This document shows, piece after piece, positions 7,146 through 15,954 of a stretch of DNA of 64,000 nt (position 1 is its first letter; every line of letters starts with the position of its first letter). Source of the DNA: Kutzneria sp036403095 (GTDB taxonomy: Bacteria; Actinomycetota; Actinomycetes; Mycobacteriales; Pseudonocardiaceae); the NCBI GenBank assembly GCA_036403095.1, contig DASWRQ010000216.1:1-64000 (forward strand), written 5' to 3'. Made by a program: the position numbers and the translations under genes. Below the pieces are notes generated by a model. The model was not told the DNA's origin, did no database searches, and worked only from the letters and a program-made list of their open reading frames with translations.

Positions 7146-9890
7146 TCACCGATCCAGCTCGGCCAGCTGGTCACGCACGCGTTGGACGTCGTGCTCGCGG
7201 TGTTGGTCCTGGTAGCGGTCGAGTGCCTGCTGCCAGGCCTGCCGGGCGGCGGCCCGGTCACCGAGCCCGAGCAGTGCGCGGCCGCGCCGCTCGTCCAGGC
7301 CGGCGACGGAGGCGGTGTTGTCGATCTGGTGGTAGATCTCGGCCGCCTGTCGGAAATACTCGACCGCGTCGGCGTGGCGGCCGGCTCGCAGGGCGATGTC
7401 GCCGAGCGTGTCCAGCGCGTCGGCCGCGCCGGACTCGTCGCCGGCCGCGCGGAACAGGACCAGCGCCCGTTCGCCCTCGTCCCGGGCGTCGTCCAGCTTG
7501 CCCAGCCGCATCAGGCACCCGGCGACCAGGTCCCGCATCTCGGCCTCCCAGATCCGGTGGCCGACGCCGAGGCCCATGATCAGATCCAGCGCCGTGGTCG
7601 CGTGCTCGAGGGCGACCAGGTCGTCGGTGTTCCGTCTCATCAGCACCAACGCCATCGCCTGGTGGGTACGGGCCAGCTGGCTCGGATCGCCCGCCAGTTC
7701 GAATACGGCCAGCGCCCGCCGGATCTCGGCCACGGCTTCGGTCAGCTGGTGCAGGCGGGAGTGGGCGCGGCCGAGCTGCCGGTGCGCGACGCCCTGTTCG
7801 GCCAGGCCGAGGTGATCCGCCGAGGCCGCGCCGGTCTGCCAGACCACGAGATTGTCGTGGTGCCGGCCGGACCGGTAGTAGTAGACGATCTGGGCCTGGG
7901 CGAACTGGAACGCCTCCGGGTGCCACCCGCGTTGCGCCGCCACCTGCTGCGCGGCGAGCAGGCACCGCCGTTCCTCGTCGTGCCACTGCATCGGGTTGTC
8001 GGGCGTGAACGGCTGGCAGCCGGCAGGAACCGGGATCGGTTCGCCGACCGGCGCCGCGCCGGCCATGATCGCGTTGTTGGCGTTGTGCGCGGTGCGCACG
8101 TAGTACGCCACGACGCGGCGCAGCGCGGCCTCCGGGTCCTCGGCCCGGCCGGCGGCGAACAGCCGGACCAGGTCGTGCATGCGCCAGCGGGCCGGATTGT
8201 CCTCGGCCACGAGGCTGAGCCGGACCAGGTCCCGCAGCGCCTGCGCGGTTCGGCCGGCCGGCAGCCCGGTCAGCGACGCGGCCGCGTACAGCTCGATGTC
8301 CGGCCCGGGAGCCACGCCGAGCAGCGTGAACACCCGAGCCTGGTCGGTGGTGAGTGTCTCGAACGAGCTGGCCAGCGCGGCGGTGACGCCGGCGCCGGGG
8401 TCGTCCTCGTCCAGGACGCCGAGCCGGGTGGAGGCGTCGTGCAGCTCCTCGGCCAACCGGGCCAGCGGCAGCCCGGGCCGGATCTGCGCGCGGCCGGCGG
8501 CGATGCTCAAGGCAAGCGGGAAACCGCCGCACAGAGCCAAGATCTCGGCCACGGCGGCGGGCTCGGCGGCCATCCGTTGGGCCCCGACGCGGTTGGCCAG
8601 CAGCGCTCGCGCCTCGGCGTCGTCCATGGTGTCGGTGATCAGCGGGCGGGCCCCGTGCTTGGTGACGAGCCGGGCCAGCCGGTTGCGGCTGGTCACGATG
8701 ACCGCGCAACCGGGACTGCCGGGTAGCAGGGGCTCGACCTGCGCCACGTCGACGGCGTTGTCCAGCATGACCAGCAGCCGTCGCCCGGCGACGCGGCTGC
8801 GGTACAGTGCGGCCTGCGCGTCCGGATCGGCGGGTACGGCCCGCAGGTCGACGCCCAGCGCGCCGAGGAACGCTCGCACGGCCACGGACGGTGGCACCGG
8901 CGGCCCGGACGGATCGAAGCCGCGCAGGTTGACGTGCAGCTGGCCGTCCGGGAAGTCCTCGGTCCGCAGGTGGGCCCAGCGCAGCGCCAACGCGGTCTTG
9001 CCGATGCCGCCGCTGCCGGTGATCACCGTGATCGGCACGCCGTCGGTGTCGGCCAGCGCGTCGCTCAGCACGGCCAGCTCGGCGACGCGGCCGGCGAAGC
9101 CGGTGGGCGGGGCCGGCAGCTGCCGGGGCGCGACCTGGTCCGGCTGCCGCGCCGGCACGGCCAGCACCGGGTTGGCGGTGAGGATCCGCTGGTGCAGCTG
9201 CCGCAGCTGGACACCGGGATCCGCGCCCAGCTCCCCGGCCAGCCGCGTGCGTAGCGCCTCGTAGTGGGACAGCGCCTCGGCCTGCCGCCCGTTCCGGTAC
9301 AGGGCGAGCATCAGCTGCCCGGCGGCCCGCTCGTCCAGCGGATGCGCCGCCGCCCGCTCGACCAGCTCCGGCACGAGCGCGGCGTGCCGGCCGAGTTGGA
9401 GCCGCAGGTCGGCGACGTCCAGCTCGGCGGCCAGCAGCTGCCGGGCCAGCAGCTCACGGGTGGCGACCGCCCACGACGAGTCCAGGCCGGCCAGCGCCTC
9501 GCCCCGCCACAGCCCGATGGCCTGCTCGAACAGCTCGACCGCCCGCGCCGGCTCGGTCGCCAGCCGGGCCCGGCCGACCAGGTGCTCGAACAGGCGCACG
9601 TCCACCGCGAGCGGGTCGTCGACCGCCAGCACGTAGCCGCCGGACCGGCGCACGATCGTCAGGCCGGCGGTCCGCCGCAGCCGGGTCAGGTAGCTCTGCA
9701 AGGTGCCGGTGGCCCGCTGCGGCGGCCGCTCGCCCCACACCCGGTCCACCAGCTCGTCCACGCCGACCACGGTGTTCACGTCGATCGCCAGCGCGGCGAA
9801 CACGTGTTGCTGCCGGGTATGCCCGATGTCCGTGTCGCGACCGTCGACAGTGGCATCGACGCCGCCGAGCAGGCGGATCCCGATGACCAC
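7146..9890 (-). CDS. AfsR-like SARP regulator, copy 2
   Basis: A 914-aa paralogue of the neighbouring SARP gene with the same order: winged helix, BTAD, NB-ARC (P-loop GSGGIGKT) and C-terminal TPR-like repeats. I choose GTG 9890 because the distance from it to the conserved LGG(I/V) motif is then exactly the same number of codons as in copy 1; an ATG at 9902 is also in frame. Both copies keep the segment VDELVDRVWGERPPQRATGTL almost unchanged, so they may recognise similar DNA, while the TPR parts diverge, suggesting different inputs. The first 130 bp upstream hold the shared heptad element. No dedicated biosynthetic cluster lies beside it, so targets may be elsewhere. Confidence 0.89.
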   Translation of the reverse strand: MVIGIRLLGGVDATVDGRDTDIGHTRQQHVFAALAIDVNTVVGVDELVDRVWGERPPQRATGTLQSYLTRLRRTAGLTIVRRSGGYVLAVDDPLAVDVRLFEHLVGRARLATEPARAVELFEQAIGLWRGEALAGLDSSWAVATRELLARQLLAAELDVADLRLQLGRHAALVPELVERAAAHPLDERAAGQLMLALYRNGRQAEALSHYEALRTRLAGELGADPGVQLRQLHQRILTANPVLAVPARQPDQVAPRQLPAPPTGFAGRVAELAVLSDALADTDGVPITVITGSGGIGKTALALRWAHLRTEDFPDGQLHVNLRGFDPSGPPVPPSVAVRAFLGALGVDLRAVPADPDAQAALYRSRVAGRRLLVMLDNAVDVAQVEPLLPGSPGCAVIVTSRNRLARLVTKHGARPLITDTMDDAEARALLANRVGAQRMAAEPAAVAEILALCGGFPLALSIAAGRAQIRPGLPLARLAEELHDASTRLGVLDEDDPGAGVTAALASSFETLTTDQARVFTLLGVAPGPDIELYAAASLTGLPAGRTAQALRDLVRLSLVAEDNPARWRMHDLVRLFAAGRAEDPEAALRRVVAYYVRTAHNANNAIMAGAAPVGEPIPVPAGCQPFTPDNPMQWHDEERRCLLAAQQVAAQRGWHPEAFQFAQAQIVYYYRSGRHHDNLVVWQTGAASADHLGLAEQGVAHRQLGRAHSRLHQLTEAVAEIRRALAVFELAGDPSQLARTHQAMALVLMRRNTDDLVALEHATTALDLIMGLGVGHRIWEAEMRDLVAGCLMRLGKLDDARDEGERALVLFRAAGDESGAADALDTLGDIALRAGRHADAVEYFRQAAEIYHQIDNTASVAGLDERRGRALLGLGDRAAARQAWQQALDRYQDQHREHDVQRVRDQLAELDR

Positions 9891-9904
9891 AACTACCCCC
9901 ATGA

Positions 9905-9930
9905 CCTGCGGATTCAAGCGGAATCCAACT
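9905..9930 (-). promoter_or_regulatory. Direct heptad repeats upstream of SARP copy 2
   Basis: TTCAAGC (9913-9919) followed 11 bp later by TCCAACT (9924-9930), inside a 24-bp block nearly identical to 7036-7059. The second heptad is weaker than in copy 1. It sits just upstream of the chosen GTG at 9890. Confidence 0.5.
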
Positions 9931-10037
9931 TTTGTGGACCGCCTGCCGGGCACACTATCCGACAGCCGGCCGCCGATCCTGAGGCGGAGGGGGCGTCAGG
10001 AGCGGCGGCCGGCCCTCGGTGGTCGGCCGTCGTCGAT

Positions 10038-11180
10038 TCAGCGCAACGGTCGGAAGAACGCGCGCACGTCCTCGACCAGCGCCTCGGGCTGCTCCATGGC
10101 GGCGAAGTGCCCGCCGCGTTCGAACTCGGTGTACCGCTGGAGGTTGTAGGCCCGGGCCACCCACTCGCGCGGCGGCCGCGAGATCTCGTGCGGGAAGCTG
10201 GCGAAGCCGGTCGGCGCGTCGATGTAGCCGGGGGTGAGGATCGGCGTCGCCTGGTCGCGCCACGCCTCGTAGTACAGGCGGGTCGAGGTGGCGATGGAGT
10301 TGGTCAGCCAGTAGATGCTGATGTTGGTGAGCAGCTCGTCCTTGCTGAACACCGACTCCACGTCGCCGTCGCAGTCGCTCCAGGTGCGGAACTTCTCCAC
10401 GATCCACGCGGCCAGGCCGGCCGGCGAGTCGGAGAGGCCGGCGCCGAGCGTGGCCGGCTTGGTGCTCTGGATCTGGGCGTAGGCGCCCTCGCCGGCGCGC
10501 CAGGCCGTCTGCCCGTCGAGATAGGACTGCTCGGCCTCGGTCAGCGGCTCGGAGTGCTCCCCGACGATCGGCCGAGCGGCCATCATGTTCACGTGGATGC
10601 CGGCCAGCTGGTCGGTGTGGTCCCGGCCGAGGCAGGTCGTGATGATCGAACCCCAGTCGCCGCCCTGCGCCGCGTAGCGCCCGTAACCCAGGACGCCGGT
10701 CATCAGCTCGTGGAAGCGCTCGGCGATGGCCAGCGGGCTGATACCGGGGGTGCCGGGATGCTGGGAGAAGCCGTAGCCAGGCAGGCTCGGCGCGACGACG
10801 GTGAACGCGTCGGCCGGGTCGCCGCCGTGCGTGACCGGGTCGGTCAGCGGGCCGATGATCTTGCTGACCTCCCAGAACGAGCCGGGCCAGCCGTGGCTGA
10901 ACAGCAGCGGTAACGGGTTCGGCCCTTTCCCCTCGACATGCACGAAGTGCAGCTCGGCGTCCCGCACGGTCGCGGTGAACTGGGCCATCTCGTTCAACCT
11001 GGCCTCGGCCGTGGCCCAGTCGAACTTGGTCCGCCAGTACTCGACCAGCTCGGCCAGGTAGCCCGACGGCGTGCCGTGCGTCCAGTCCTCGGACAGCGCC
11101 GGCGCGAATCTGGTGTGGGCCAGCCGTTCGCGCAGGTCGTCCAGGTCACGGGTGGGGACCGAAATTCGAAACGGCTTCAC
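10038..11180 (-). CDS. Epoxide hydrolase, alpha/beta-hydrolase with EHN domain
   Basis: A 380-aa hydrolase of the microsomal-type epoxide hydrolase family, which opens epoxides to vicinal diols through an aspartyl ester. The N-terminal EHN domain (about residues 1-110, starting KPFRISVPTRDLDDLRERL) precedes the alpha/beta fold. Visible elements are the oxyanion motif HGWPGS, the nucleophile D175 in GGDWGS and the general base H358 in GGHFAAMEQPE. The start is GTG 11180, with GGAG eight bases upstream. It is divergent from the DUF1015 gene, with only 45 bp between the two starts. Possible roles are detoxification or tailoring of a secondary metabolite. Confidence 0.92.
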   Translation of the reverse strand: MKPFRISVPTRDLDDLRERLAHTRFAPALSEDWTHGTPSGYLAELVEYWRTKFDWATAEARLNEMAQFTATVRDAELHFVHVEGKGPNPLPLLFSHGWPGSFWEVSKIIGPLTDPVTHGGDPADAFTVVAPSLPGYGFSQHPGTPGISPLAIAERFHELMTGVLGYGRYAAQGGDWGSIITTCLGRDHTDQLAGIHVNMMAARPIVGEHSEPLTEAEQSYLDGQTAWRAGEGAYAQIQSTKPATLGAGLSDSPAGLAAWIVEKFRTWSDCDGDVESVFSKDELLTNISIYWLTNSIATSTRLYYEAWRDQATPILTPGYIDAPTGFASFPHEISRPPREWVARAYNLQRYTEFERGGHFAAMEQPEALVEDVRAFFRPLR

Positions 11181-11225
11181 GCCCTTGCCTCCAGTGATCG
11201 CTCGGTGCCGGTCATCATGGTGGTC

Positions 11226-12359
11226 ATGAACGGCTGGGTGCGTCCAGTGCGCACGGCATGGGTGGTGCGCGACAACGTGGCGGGCCCGGACGTCGACGAG
11301 TTCGCCGAACCGGAGCAGATCACGGCCGAACTGGCCAGACCCGGCGCTGCCCTCGGCACGCTGCTGGCCGTCCAGCATCCGCACCGCACGCCGGCGGCGC
11401 GGGCCGGCGGGTTGAGCCTCACCGACGCGCTGCCGATCGCCCGTGAGGCGCTGGATCACTTGCGCGCCAACCACTATCGCGAGGTGCACGACATCGTCGC
11501 GCCGTACCGGGTGGACGGTCCGGACGGCTCCGCGCACGGCGTGCTGTGCCTGGTCGATCCGGCCGAGGTGGGACGAGTCCGGCACACCGAGGAGGTGTTC
11601 CCCGAAGTCGTCGCGGAACGCTCGGCGGTGCTGTCCGGGCTGGGCTGCGCGACCAGCGCCGCGATGCTCGTGCCGGTCTCGGACGGAGCGGTGCTCACCT
11701 CGCTGCTCGTGGACGTGTGCGAGGAACTGGCCGAGCCGGCGGTGTCCGTTGTGGACTCGGCCGGCCGACGGCACCAGATGTGGTTGCTGGGCAAGGGTTC
11801 CCGTCAGACCGAGCTGCTGGAGCTGCTCCAGGAGCAGTCGCTGCTCGTCGCCGACGGCAATCACCGGGTCGCCGCGGCCGCCGGATCGTCGTTGCTGGCG
11901 CTGATCACGGCCGGTCCGGATCTGCGTATCGGGGCGATCCACCGGGTGCTGATCGGCACCGGCCTCGACGCGGACACCCTGTTTCGGCGCTGGCGGGACA
12001 TCGGGCTGGCGGTCACCCGCGGCGGCGATCCCACGCCGCGGCCCGGGGTCGTGGTCGCGCTGGCCGGCGACGAGCGGCTGCGCGTCGTGCTGCCCGACCT
12101 GGGCGGGGACAAACCGCAGATCGATCACGGCGTGGTGGAGCAGGTCCTGGTCCAGGCGGCGCTCGGCATCGATCCCGACGGTCCCTCGCTTCGCGTGCTG
12201 CCGGCCGGACGGCCCGTGCCGGACGGGATCCTCCTGCAGTTGGCCCCCGTGCCGTTCGACGACGTGCTGGCCGTGCACGCCGAAGGCCGTCGCATGCCTC
12301 GAAAGGCAACGTATTTCACGCCGAAGAGCCGCAGCGGCCTGCTGCTCGCGGCGCTGTGA
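11226..12359 (+). CDS. DUF1015 family protein
   Basis: A 377-aa member of the DUF1015 family, widely conserved but of unsettled biochemical function. The hallmark is VADGNHRVAAA (usual form ADGHHR) near residues 209-219, where the first His of the consensus is Asn here. ATG 11226 and an in-frame ATG at 11217 are both possible; there is no Shine-Dalgarno, so a leaderless start is likely. It is divergent from the epoxide hydrolase and followed by aroH after 25 bp on the same strand. In many actinobacteria the gene sits among housekeeping genes, so it may mark the right border of the accessory block. Confidence 0.8.
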   Translation: MNGWVRPVRTAWVVRDNVAGPDVDEFAEPEQITAELARPGAALGTLLAVQHPHRTPAARAGGLSLTDALPIAREALDHLRANHYREVHDIVAPYRVDGPDGSAHGVLCLVDPAEVGRVRHTEEVFPEVVAERSAVLSGLGCATSAAMLVPVSDGAVLTSLLVDVCEELAEPAVSVVDSAGRRHQMWLLGKGSRQTELLELLQEQSLLVADGNHRVAAAAGSSLLALITAGPDLRIGAIHRVLIGTGLDADTLFRRWRDIGLAVTRGGDPTPRPGVVVALAGDERLRVVLPDLGGDKPQIDHGVVEQVLVQAALGIDPDGPSLRVLPAGRPVPDGILLQLAPVPFDDVLAVHAEGRRMPRKATYFTPKSRSGLLLAAL

Positions 12360-12384
12360 CGGCGACTTCGGTTAGGGTCGGAGC

Positions 12385-12747
12385 ATGGCAGTGCGGGCAG
12401 TTCGGGGCGCGACGCAGATCGACGCCGACGAGAGGGAGCAGTTGCTCGAGGCGACCGCGGAGCTGGTCGAGGAGGTGCTCAAGCGCAACGGGCTGGTGCC
12501 CGACGACCTGATCAGCGTGGTGCTCACCGCCACCCCGGACATCACGTGCGAGTTCCCGGCCTACGCCGCGCGCATGGCCGGCCTGGCCGACGTGCCGCTG
12601 CTGTCGGCCACCGAGATCGACGTGACCGGCGCCATGCCCCGCGTCATCCGGCTGCTGGCCCACGTGGAGACCGACCTCACCCGCGCCGAGATCAAGCACG
12701 CCTACCTCCGCGGCGCCGCCGGCCTGCGCACCGACTTGCCGCATTGA
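12385..12747 (+). CDS. aroH: Chorismate mutase, AroH class
   Basis: A 120-aa trimeric AroH-type chorismate mutase, converting chorismate to prephenate in the cytoplasm for Phe and Tyr synthesis. Matching features are the N-terminal VRAVRGATQI, the LTATPDI segment, the active-site stretch SATEIDVTGAMPRVIR and the C-terminal YLRGAAGLRTDL. The length fits the Bacillus AroH type rather than the AroQ fold. A -10-like TAGGGT (12373-12378) ends six bases before the ATG, so the transcript is probably leaderless and independent of the DUF1015 gene. A tandem 150-bp repeat follows immediately after the stop. Confidence 0.93.
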   Translation: MAVRAVRGATQIDADEREQLLEATAELVEEVLKRNGLVPDDLISVVLTATPDITCEFPAYAARMAGLADVPLLSATEIDVTGAMPRVIRLLAHVETDLTRAEIKHAYLRGAAGLRTDLPH

Positions 12748-12891
12748 CATGCCGCGCGTTCCGCGCGGGGTGAGGCCGCTCGTGACCGGTGCCTTCCTTG
12801 GCCGGATTTAACCCGCCGCGTCGGCGTAAGTGGTGGGGCGCGTCGGGTGGCGGCGGGTGAAATCCGACGACGGTCCAGGCGCCGGCGCGGC
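12748..12891 (+). repeat. Intergenic hairpin repeat, copy 1 of a 150-bp tandem pair
   Basis: Directly after the aroH stop. It contains a small hairpin CCGCGCG-TTC-CGCGCGG and a larger inverted repeat (12803-12819 with 12850-12866, 16 of 17 positions paired). No plausible gene lies in it. The unit recurs once with a 150-bp period. Confidence 0.85.
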
Positions 12892-12897
12892 TGTGTC

Positions 12898-13041
12898 CAT
12901 GCCGCGCGTTCCGCGCGGGGCGAAGCCGCTCGTGACCGGTGCCTTCCCTGGCCGGATTTAACCCGCCGCATCGGCGTAACTGGTGGGGCGCGTCGAGTGG
13001 CGGCGGGTGAAATCCGACGACAGTCCAGGCACCGGCGCGGC
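12898..13041 (+). repeat. Intergenic hairpin repeat, copy 2
   Basis: Same unit as 12748-12891 with roughly eight single-base differences, keeping both hairpins. The 13042-13134 remainder carries only the cmk leader, with an AGGAGG-type ribosome binding site before the GTG at 13135. Possible functions are aroH termination or a mobile palindromic element. Confidence 0.85.
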
Positions 13042-13134
13042 CTCCCGACATGACCTGGCGTCCCTGATTCGTTCCGGAGCCGGGGTACCAGGCAGAATGG
13101 TGCTGGACGGTCGGCGACTTCAGGAGGCGTTACG

Positions 13135-13866
13135 GTGGAACGCGGCGAGCTGCGTGGTGTGGTGGCCCTGGACGGGCCCTCCGGCACCGGCAAGTCGACC
13201 GTCGCCCGCAAGCTCGCGACGCAGCTGGGCGCGCGCTACCTCGACACCGGCGCGATGTACCGCGCGGCCACGGTGGCGGTGCTGCGCGCGGCCGTCGACC
13301 CCACGGACGCCGATCGGGTCCGGCACGCGGTCGCCCACGCCGAGCTGACGGTCACCACCGACCCGCGGGCCCAGGCCACCACCCTGGACGGCGCCGACGT
13401 CAGCGCGGAGATCCGCAGCCAGGAGGTCACGACCGCGGTCTCGCCGGTGTCGGCGGTGCCGGAGGTGCGGGCCCAGCTGGTGGCCCAGCAGCGGTCGATC
13501 ATCGCGAAGGCGCTGGCCGAGGTCGGCGGCATCGTCGTCGAGGGCCGCGACATCGGCACCGTGGTGGTCCCGGACGCCGCCCTCAAGGTGTATCTGACGG
13601 CCGACGCGCAGGCCCGCGCCGAGCGCCGGACCAGGCAGGACGCGGCCGCGGGCCGGCAGTCGACGGTGGACGCGACGCTGGCCGACGTGCGCCGCCGCGA
13701 CACCTACGACTCCACCCGCGCGGTGTCGCCGGCCAAGGCCGCGGACGACGCCGTCGAGCTGGACACCACGCACCTGGACCTCGCGGGCGTGCTCGCGGAG
13801 CTCATGGCGATGGTCGAGGACCGCGGCCTGCGAGCGGTCCCCACCGGGAGCGCGCGTGAGCACTGA
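13135..13866 (+). CDS. cmk: Cytidylate kinase
   Basis: A 243-aa (d)CMP kinase, phosphorylating CMP and dCMP with ATP in nucleotide salvage. The P-loop GPSGTGKS is at 14-21, followed by the conserved ARYLDTGAMYRA, the CMP-binding region VVEGRDIGTVV and the lid RRDTYDSTRAVSP. The GTG start has a clear GGAGG upstream. It is first of a tight operon: the acyltransferase gene overlaps its last 11 bp and der follows. The cmk-plsC-der order is widely conserved in actinobacteria. Confidence 0.95.
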   Translation: MERGELRGVVALDGPSGTGKSTVARKLATQLGARYLDTGAMYRAATVAVLRAAVDPTDADRVRHAVAHAELTVTTDPRAQATTLDGADVSAEIRSQEVTTAVSPVSAVPEVRAQLVAQQRSIIAKALAEVGGIVVEGRDIGTVVVPDAALKVYLTADAQARAERRTRQDAAAGRQSTVDATLADVRRRDTYDSTRAVSPAKAADDAVELDTTHLDLAGVLAELMAMVEDRGLRAVPTGSAREH

Positions 13867-14539
13867 CGCTGATCTGCCGGCCGGCAGCTGGCCCTGGCTG
13901 CACGAGTTCGCCCGCTGGCTGGGCACCTTCATCTTCGTGCCGTTCTACCGGCTGCGCATGCACGGGCGTGAACACGTGCCGGCCACCGGCCCGGTGCTGA
14001 TGATCGCCAACCACAGCACGATGGTCGACGGGCCGGTGCTGTTCGCGACCTCGCCGCGGCGGCCGGTTTTCCTGATCAAGCAGGAGATGTTCAAGGGCCC
14101 CTTGGGTTTCCTGCTGCCACGCATCGGCCAGATCGCCATCAAGCGCGGCGAGCCGGACCGCGCGCCGCTGATGACCGCCGTCCGCGTGCTCAAGGCCGGC
14201 GGCATGGTCGGCGTCTTCCCCGAGGGCACGCGTGGCGCCGGCGACGTCGACGCCGCGCACAACGGCGCCGCCTGGCTGGCCCGCACGGCCGGCGCGGTGG
14301 TGCTGCCGGTGGCCTGCCGAGGCACGCTGCGTCCGGCCGGCCGGCGCAAGCGCCGGTTCCGTCCCGACGTGGACGTGCTGGTGGGCCGGCCGTTCGAACT
14401 TCCGGCTGACAAGGGCCGTGCCGCGCTGACCGCCGCCACCGAGCGGGTCCGGGTCGAGCTGGCCGACCTCGTGGCCGAACTGGATCGCCGGCGGGCAGGT
14501 CGCCCGCCGGCGAGCACAAGCAAGGAGCACGAGGCGTGA
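13856..14539 (+). CDS. PlsC-type 1-acyl-glycerol-3-phosphate acyltransferase
   Basis: A 227-aa membrane-associated acyltransferase of the PlsC family. The catalytic HX4D motif is H53-D58 in NHSTMVDG, and the glycerophosphate-binding motif FPEGTR is near 121-126. A hydrophobic segment at about 20-33 can anchor it to the membrane. GTG 13856 overlaps the end of cmk, and the gene ends GTGA with der, so it is translationally coupled on both sides. Its likely role is phosphatidic acid synthesis, but members beside der are sometimes paralogues whose acceptor is unproven. Confidence 0.9.
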   Translation: MSTDADLPAGSWPWLHEFARWLGTFIFVPFYRLRMHGREHVPATGPVLMIANHSTMVDGPVLFATSPRRPVFLIKQEMFKGPLGFLLPRIGQIAIKRGEPDRAPLMTAVRVLKAGGMVGVFPEGTRGAGDVDAAHNGAAWLARTAGAVVLPVACRGTLRPAGRRKRRFRPDVDVLVGRPFELPADKGRAALTAATERVRVELADLVAELDRRRAGRPPASTSKEHEA

Positions 14540-15951
14540 GTGAGTTGGACGGCACCTGGACCGACGAGGCCGAGTGGGCCGCCGTCGACGGAGGTGCAGA
14601 GCAGGGCGACGGCGCCGCTGGCGCGGTCCCGCAGCCGGTGCTGGCCGTCGTCGGCCGCCCCAACGTGGGCAAGTCGACGCTGGTCAACCGGATCCTCGGC
14701 CGCCGCGAGGCGGTCGTGCAGGACACGCCCGGCGTGACCAGGGACCGGGTGGCCTACGACGCGCTGTGGAGCGGCCGCAAGTTCACCGTGGTGGACACCG
14801 GCGGCTGGGAACCGGACGCCGCCGGCTTGCAGGCGTCGGTGGCCCAGCAGGCCGAGATGGCCATGCGCACCGCCGACACGATCATGGTCGTGGTGGACGC
14901 CTCGGTCGGTGCGACCGCGACCGACGAGGCCGTGGCCAAGGTGTTGCGCCGGTCCAAGCAGCCGGTGCTGCTGGTGGCCAACAAGGTCGACGACGACCGG
15001 CTGATGGCCGACGTGGCCTCGCTGTGGTCGCTGGGCCTCGGCCAGCCGTACCCGGTCAGCGGCCTGCACGGGCGCGGCTCCGGCGACCTGCTGGACGCCA
15101 TCCTGGAGGCGCTGCCCGAGACGCCGCGTGACGACTTCCTGCAGCCCATCGGCGGCCCCCGCCGGGTGGCGCTGATCGGCAAGCCCAACGTGGGCAAGTC
15201 CAGCCTGCTCAACCGCCTGTCCGGCGAGCAGCGCGCGGTCGTCGACTCGGTCGCCGGCACCACCGTCGACCCGGTGGACTCGCTGGTCGAGCTGGACGAC
15301 GAGGTGTGGCGCTTCGTCGACACCGCCGGCCTGCGCAAGCGGGTCAACTTCGCCAGCGGCACCGAGTACTACGCCTCGCTGCGCACCAAGGCGGCCATCG
15401 ACGCGGCCGAGGTGGCCATCGTGCTGCTGGACGCCAGCGAGCCGATCGCCGAGCAGGACCTGCGCGTCGTCACCATGGTCGTGGAGGCCGGCAAGGCCCT
15501 GGTGCTGGCCATGAACAAGTGGGACCTGGTCGACGAGGACCGCCGCTACCAGCTGGAGAAGGAGCTGGAGCGCGGCCTGGTCCGGGTGCCGTGGGCGCAG
15601 CGGATCAACGTCTCGGCCACCACCGGCCGCTCGGTGCGCAAGCTGGCCCCGGCCCTGCGCACGGCGCTGACCTCGTGGGACTCCCGGATCCCGACCGGCA
15701 CGCTGAACTCGTGGCTGTCCGACCTGATCGCCGCGACGCCGCCGCCGGTGCGCGGCGGCAAGCAGCCCAAGGTGCTGTTCGCGACCCAGGCCCAGACCCG
15801 GCCGCCGACGATCGTGCTGTTCACCAGCGGCTTCCTCGAGGCCGGTTACCGCCGGTTCATCGAGCGCAAGCTGCGCGAGCAGTTCGGCTTTGTCGGCACG
15901 CCCATCCAGATCTCGGTGCGAGTGCGGGAGAAGAAGCCGCGCAAGGGGTAG
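14536..15951 (+). CDS. der: Ribosome biogenesis GTPase Der (EngA)
   Basis: A 471-aa double-GTPase needed for 50S subunit maturation. The first G1 motif GRPNVGKS is at 40-47, with DTPG and NKVD downstream. The second G1, GKPNVGKS, is near 215-222, with DTAGLRKR and NKWD. A KH-like domain forms the C-terminus. The N-terminal extension of about 35 acidic residues is usual in actinobacterial Der. The GTG start overlaps the acyltransferase stop by four bases, and a response-regulator-like gene begins three bases after the stop. Confidence 0.96.
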   Translation: MSELDGTWTDEAEWAAVDGGAEQGDGAAGAVPQPVLAVVGRPNVGKSTLVNRILGRREAVVQDTPGVTRDRVAYDALWSGRKFTVVDTGGWEPDAAGLQASVAQQAEMAMRTADTIMVVVDASVGATATDEAVAKVLRRSKQPVLLVANKVDDDRLMADVASLWSLGLGQPYPVSGLHGRGSGDLLDAILEALPETPRDDFLQPIGGPRRVALIGKPNVGKSSLLNRLSGEQRAVVDSVAGTTVDPVDSLVELDDEVWRFVDTAGLRKRVNFASGTEYYASLRTKAAIDAAEVAIVLLDASEPIAEQDLRVVTMVVEAGKALVLAMNKWDLVDEDRRYQLEKELERGLVRVPWAQRINVSATTGRSVRKLAPALRTALTSWDSRIPTGTLNSWLSDLIAATPPPVRGGKQPKVLFATQAQTRPPTIVLFTSGFLEAGYRRFIERKLREQFGFVGTPIQISVRVREKKPRKG

Positions 15952-15954
15952 CGC

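Noticed and set aside
11181..12278. N-terminal extension of the epoxide hydrolase (frame stays open to 12278)
   Set aside because: The extra residues are low-complexity and antisense to the DUF1015 gene; a GTG with GGAG at 11180 fits the EHN domain start.
12748..13041. CRISPR array or direct-repeat array
   Set aside because: Only two copies, 144 bp each, contiguous rather than separated by unique spacers, and no cas genes in the window.
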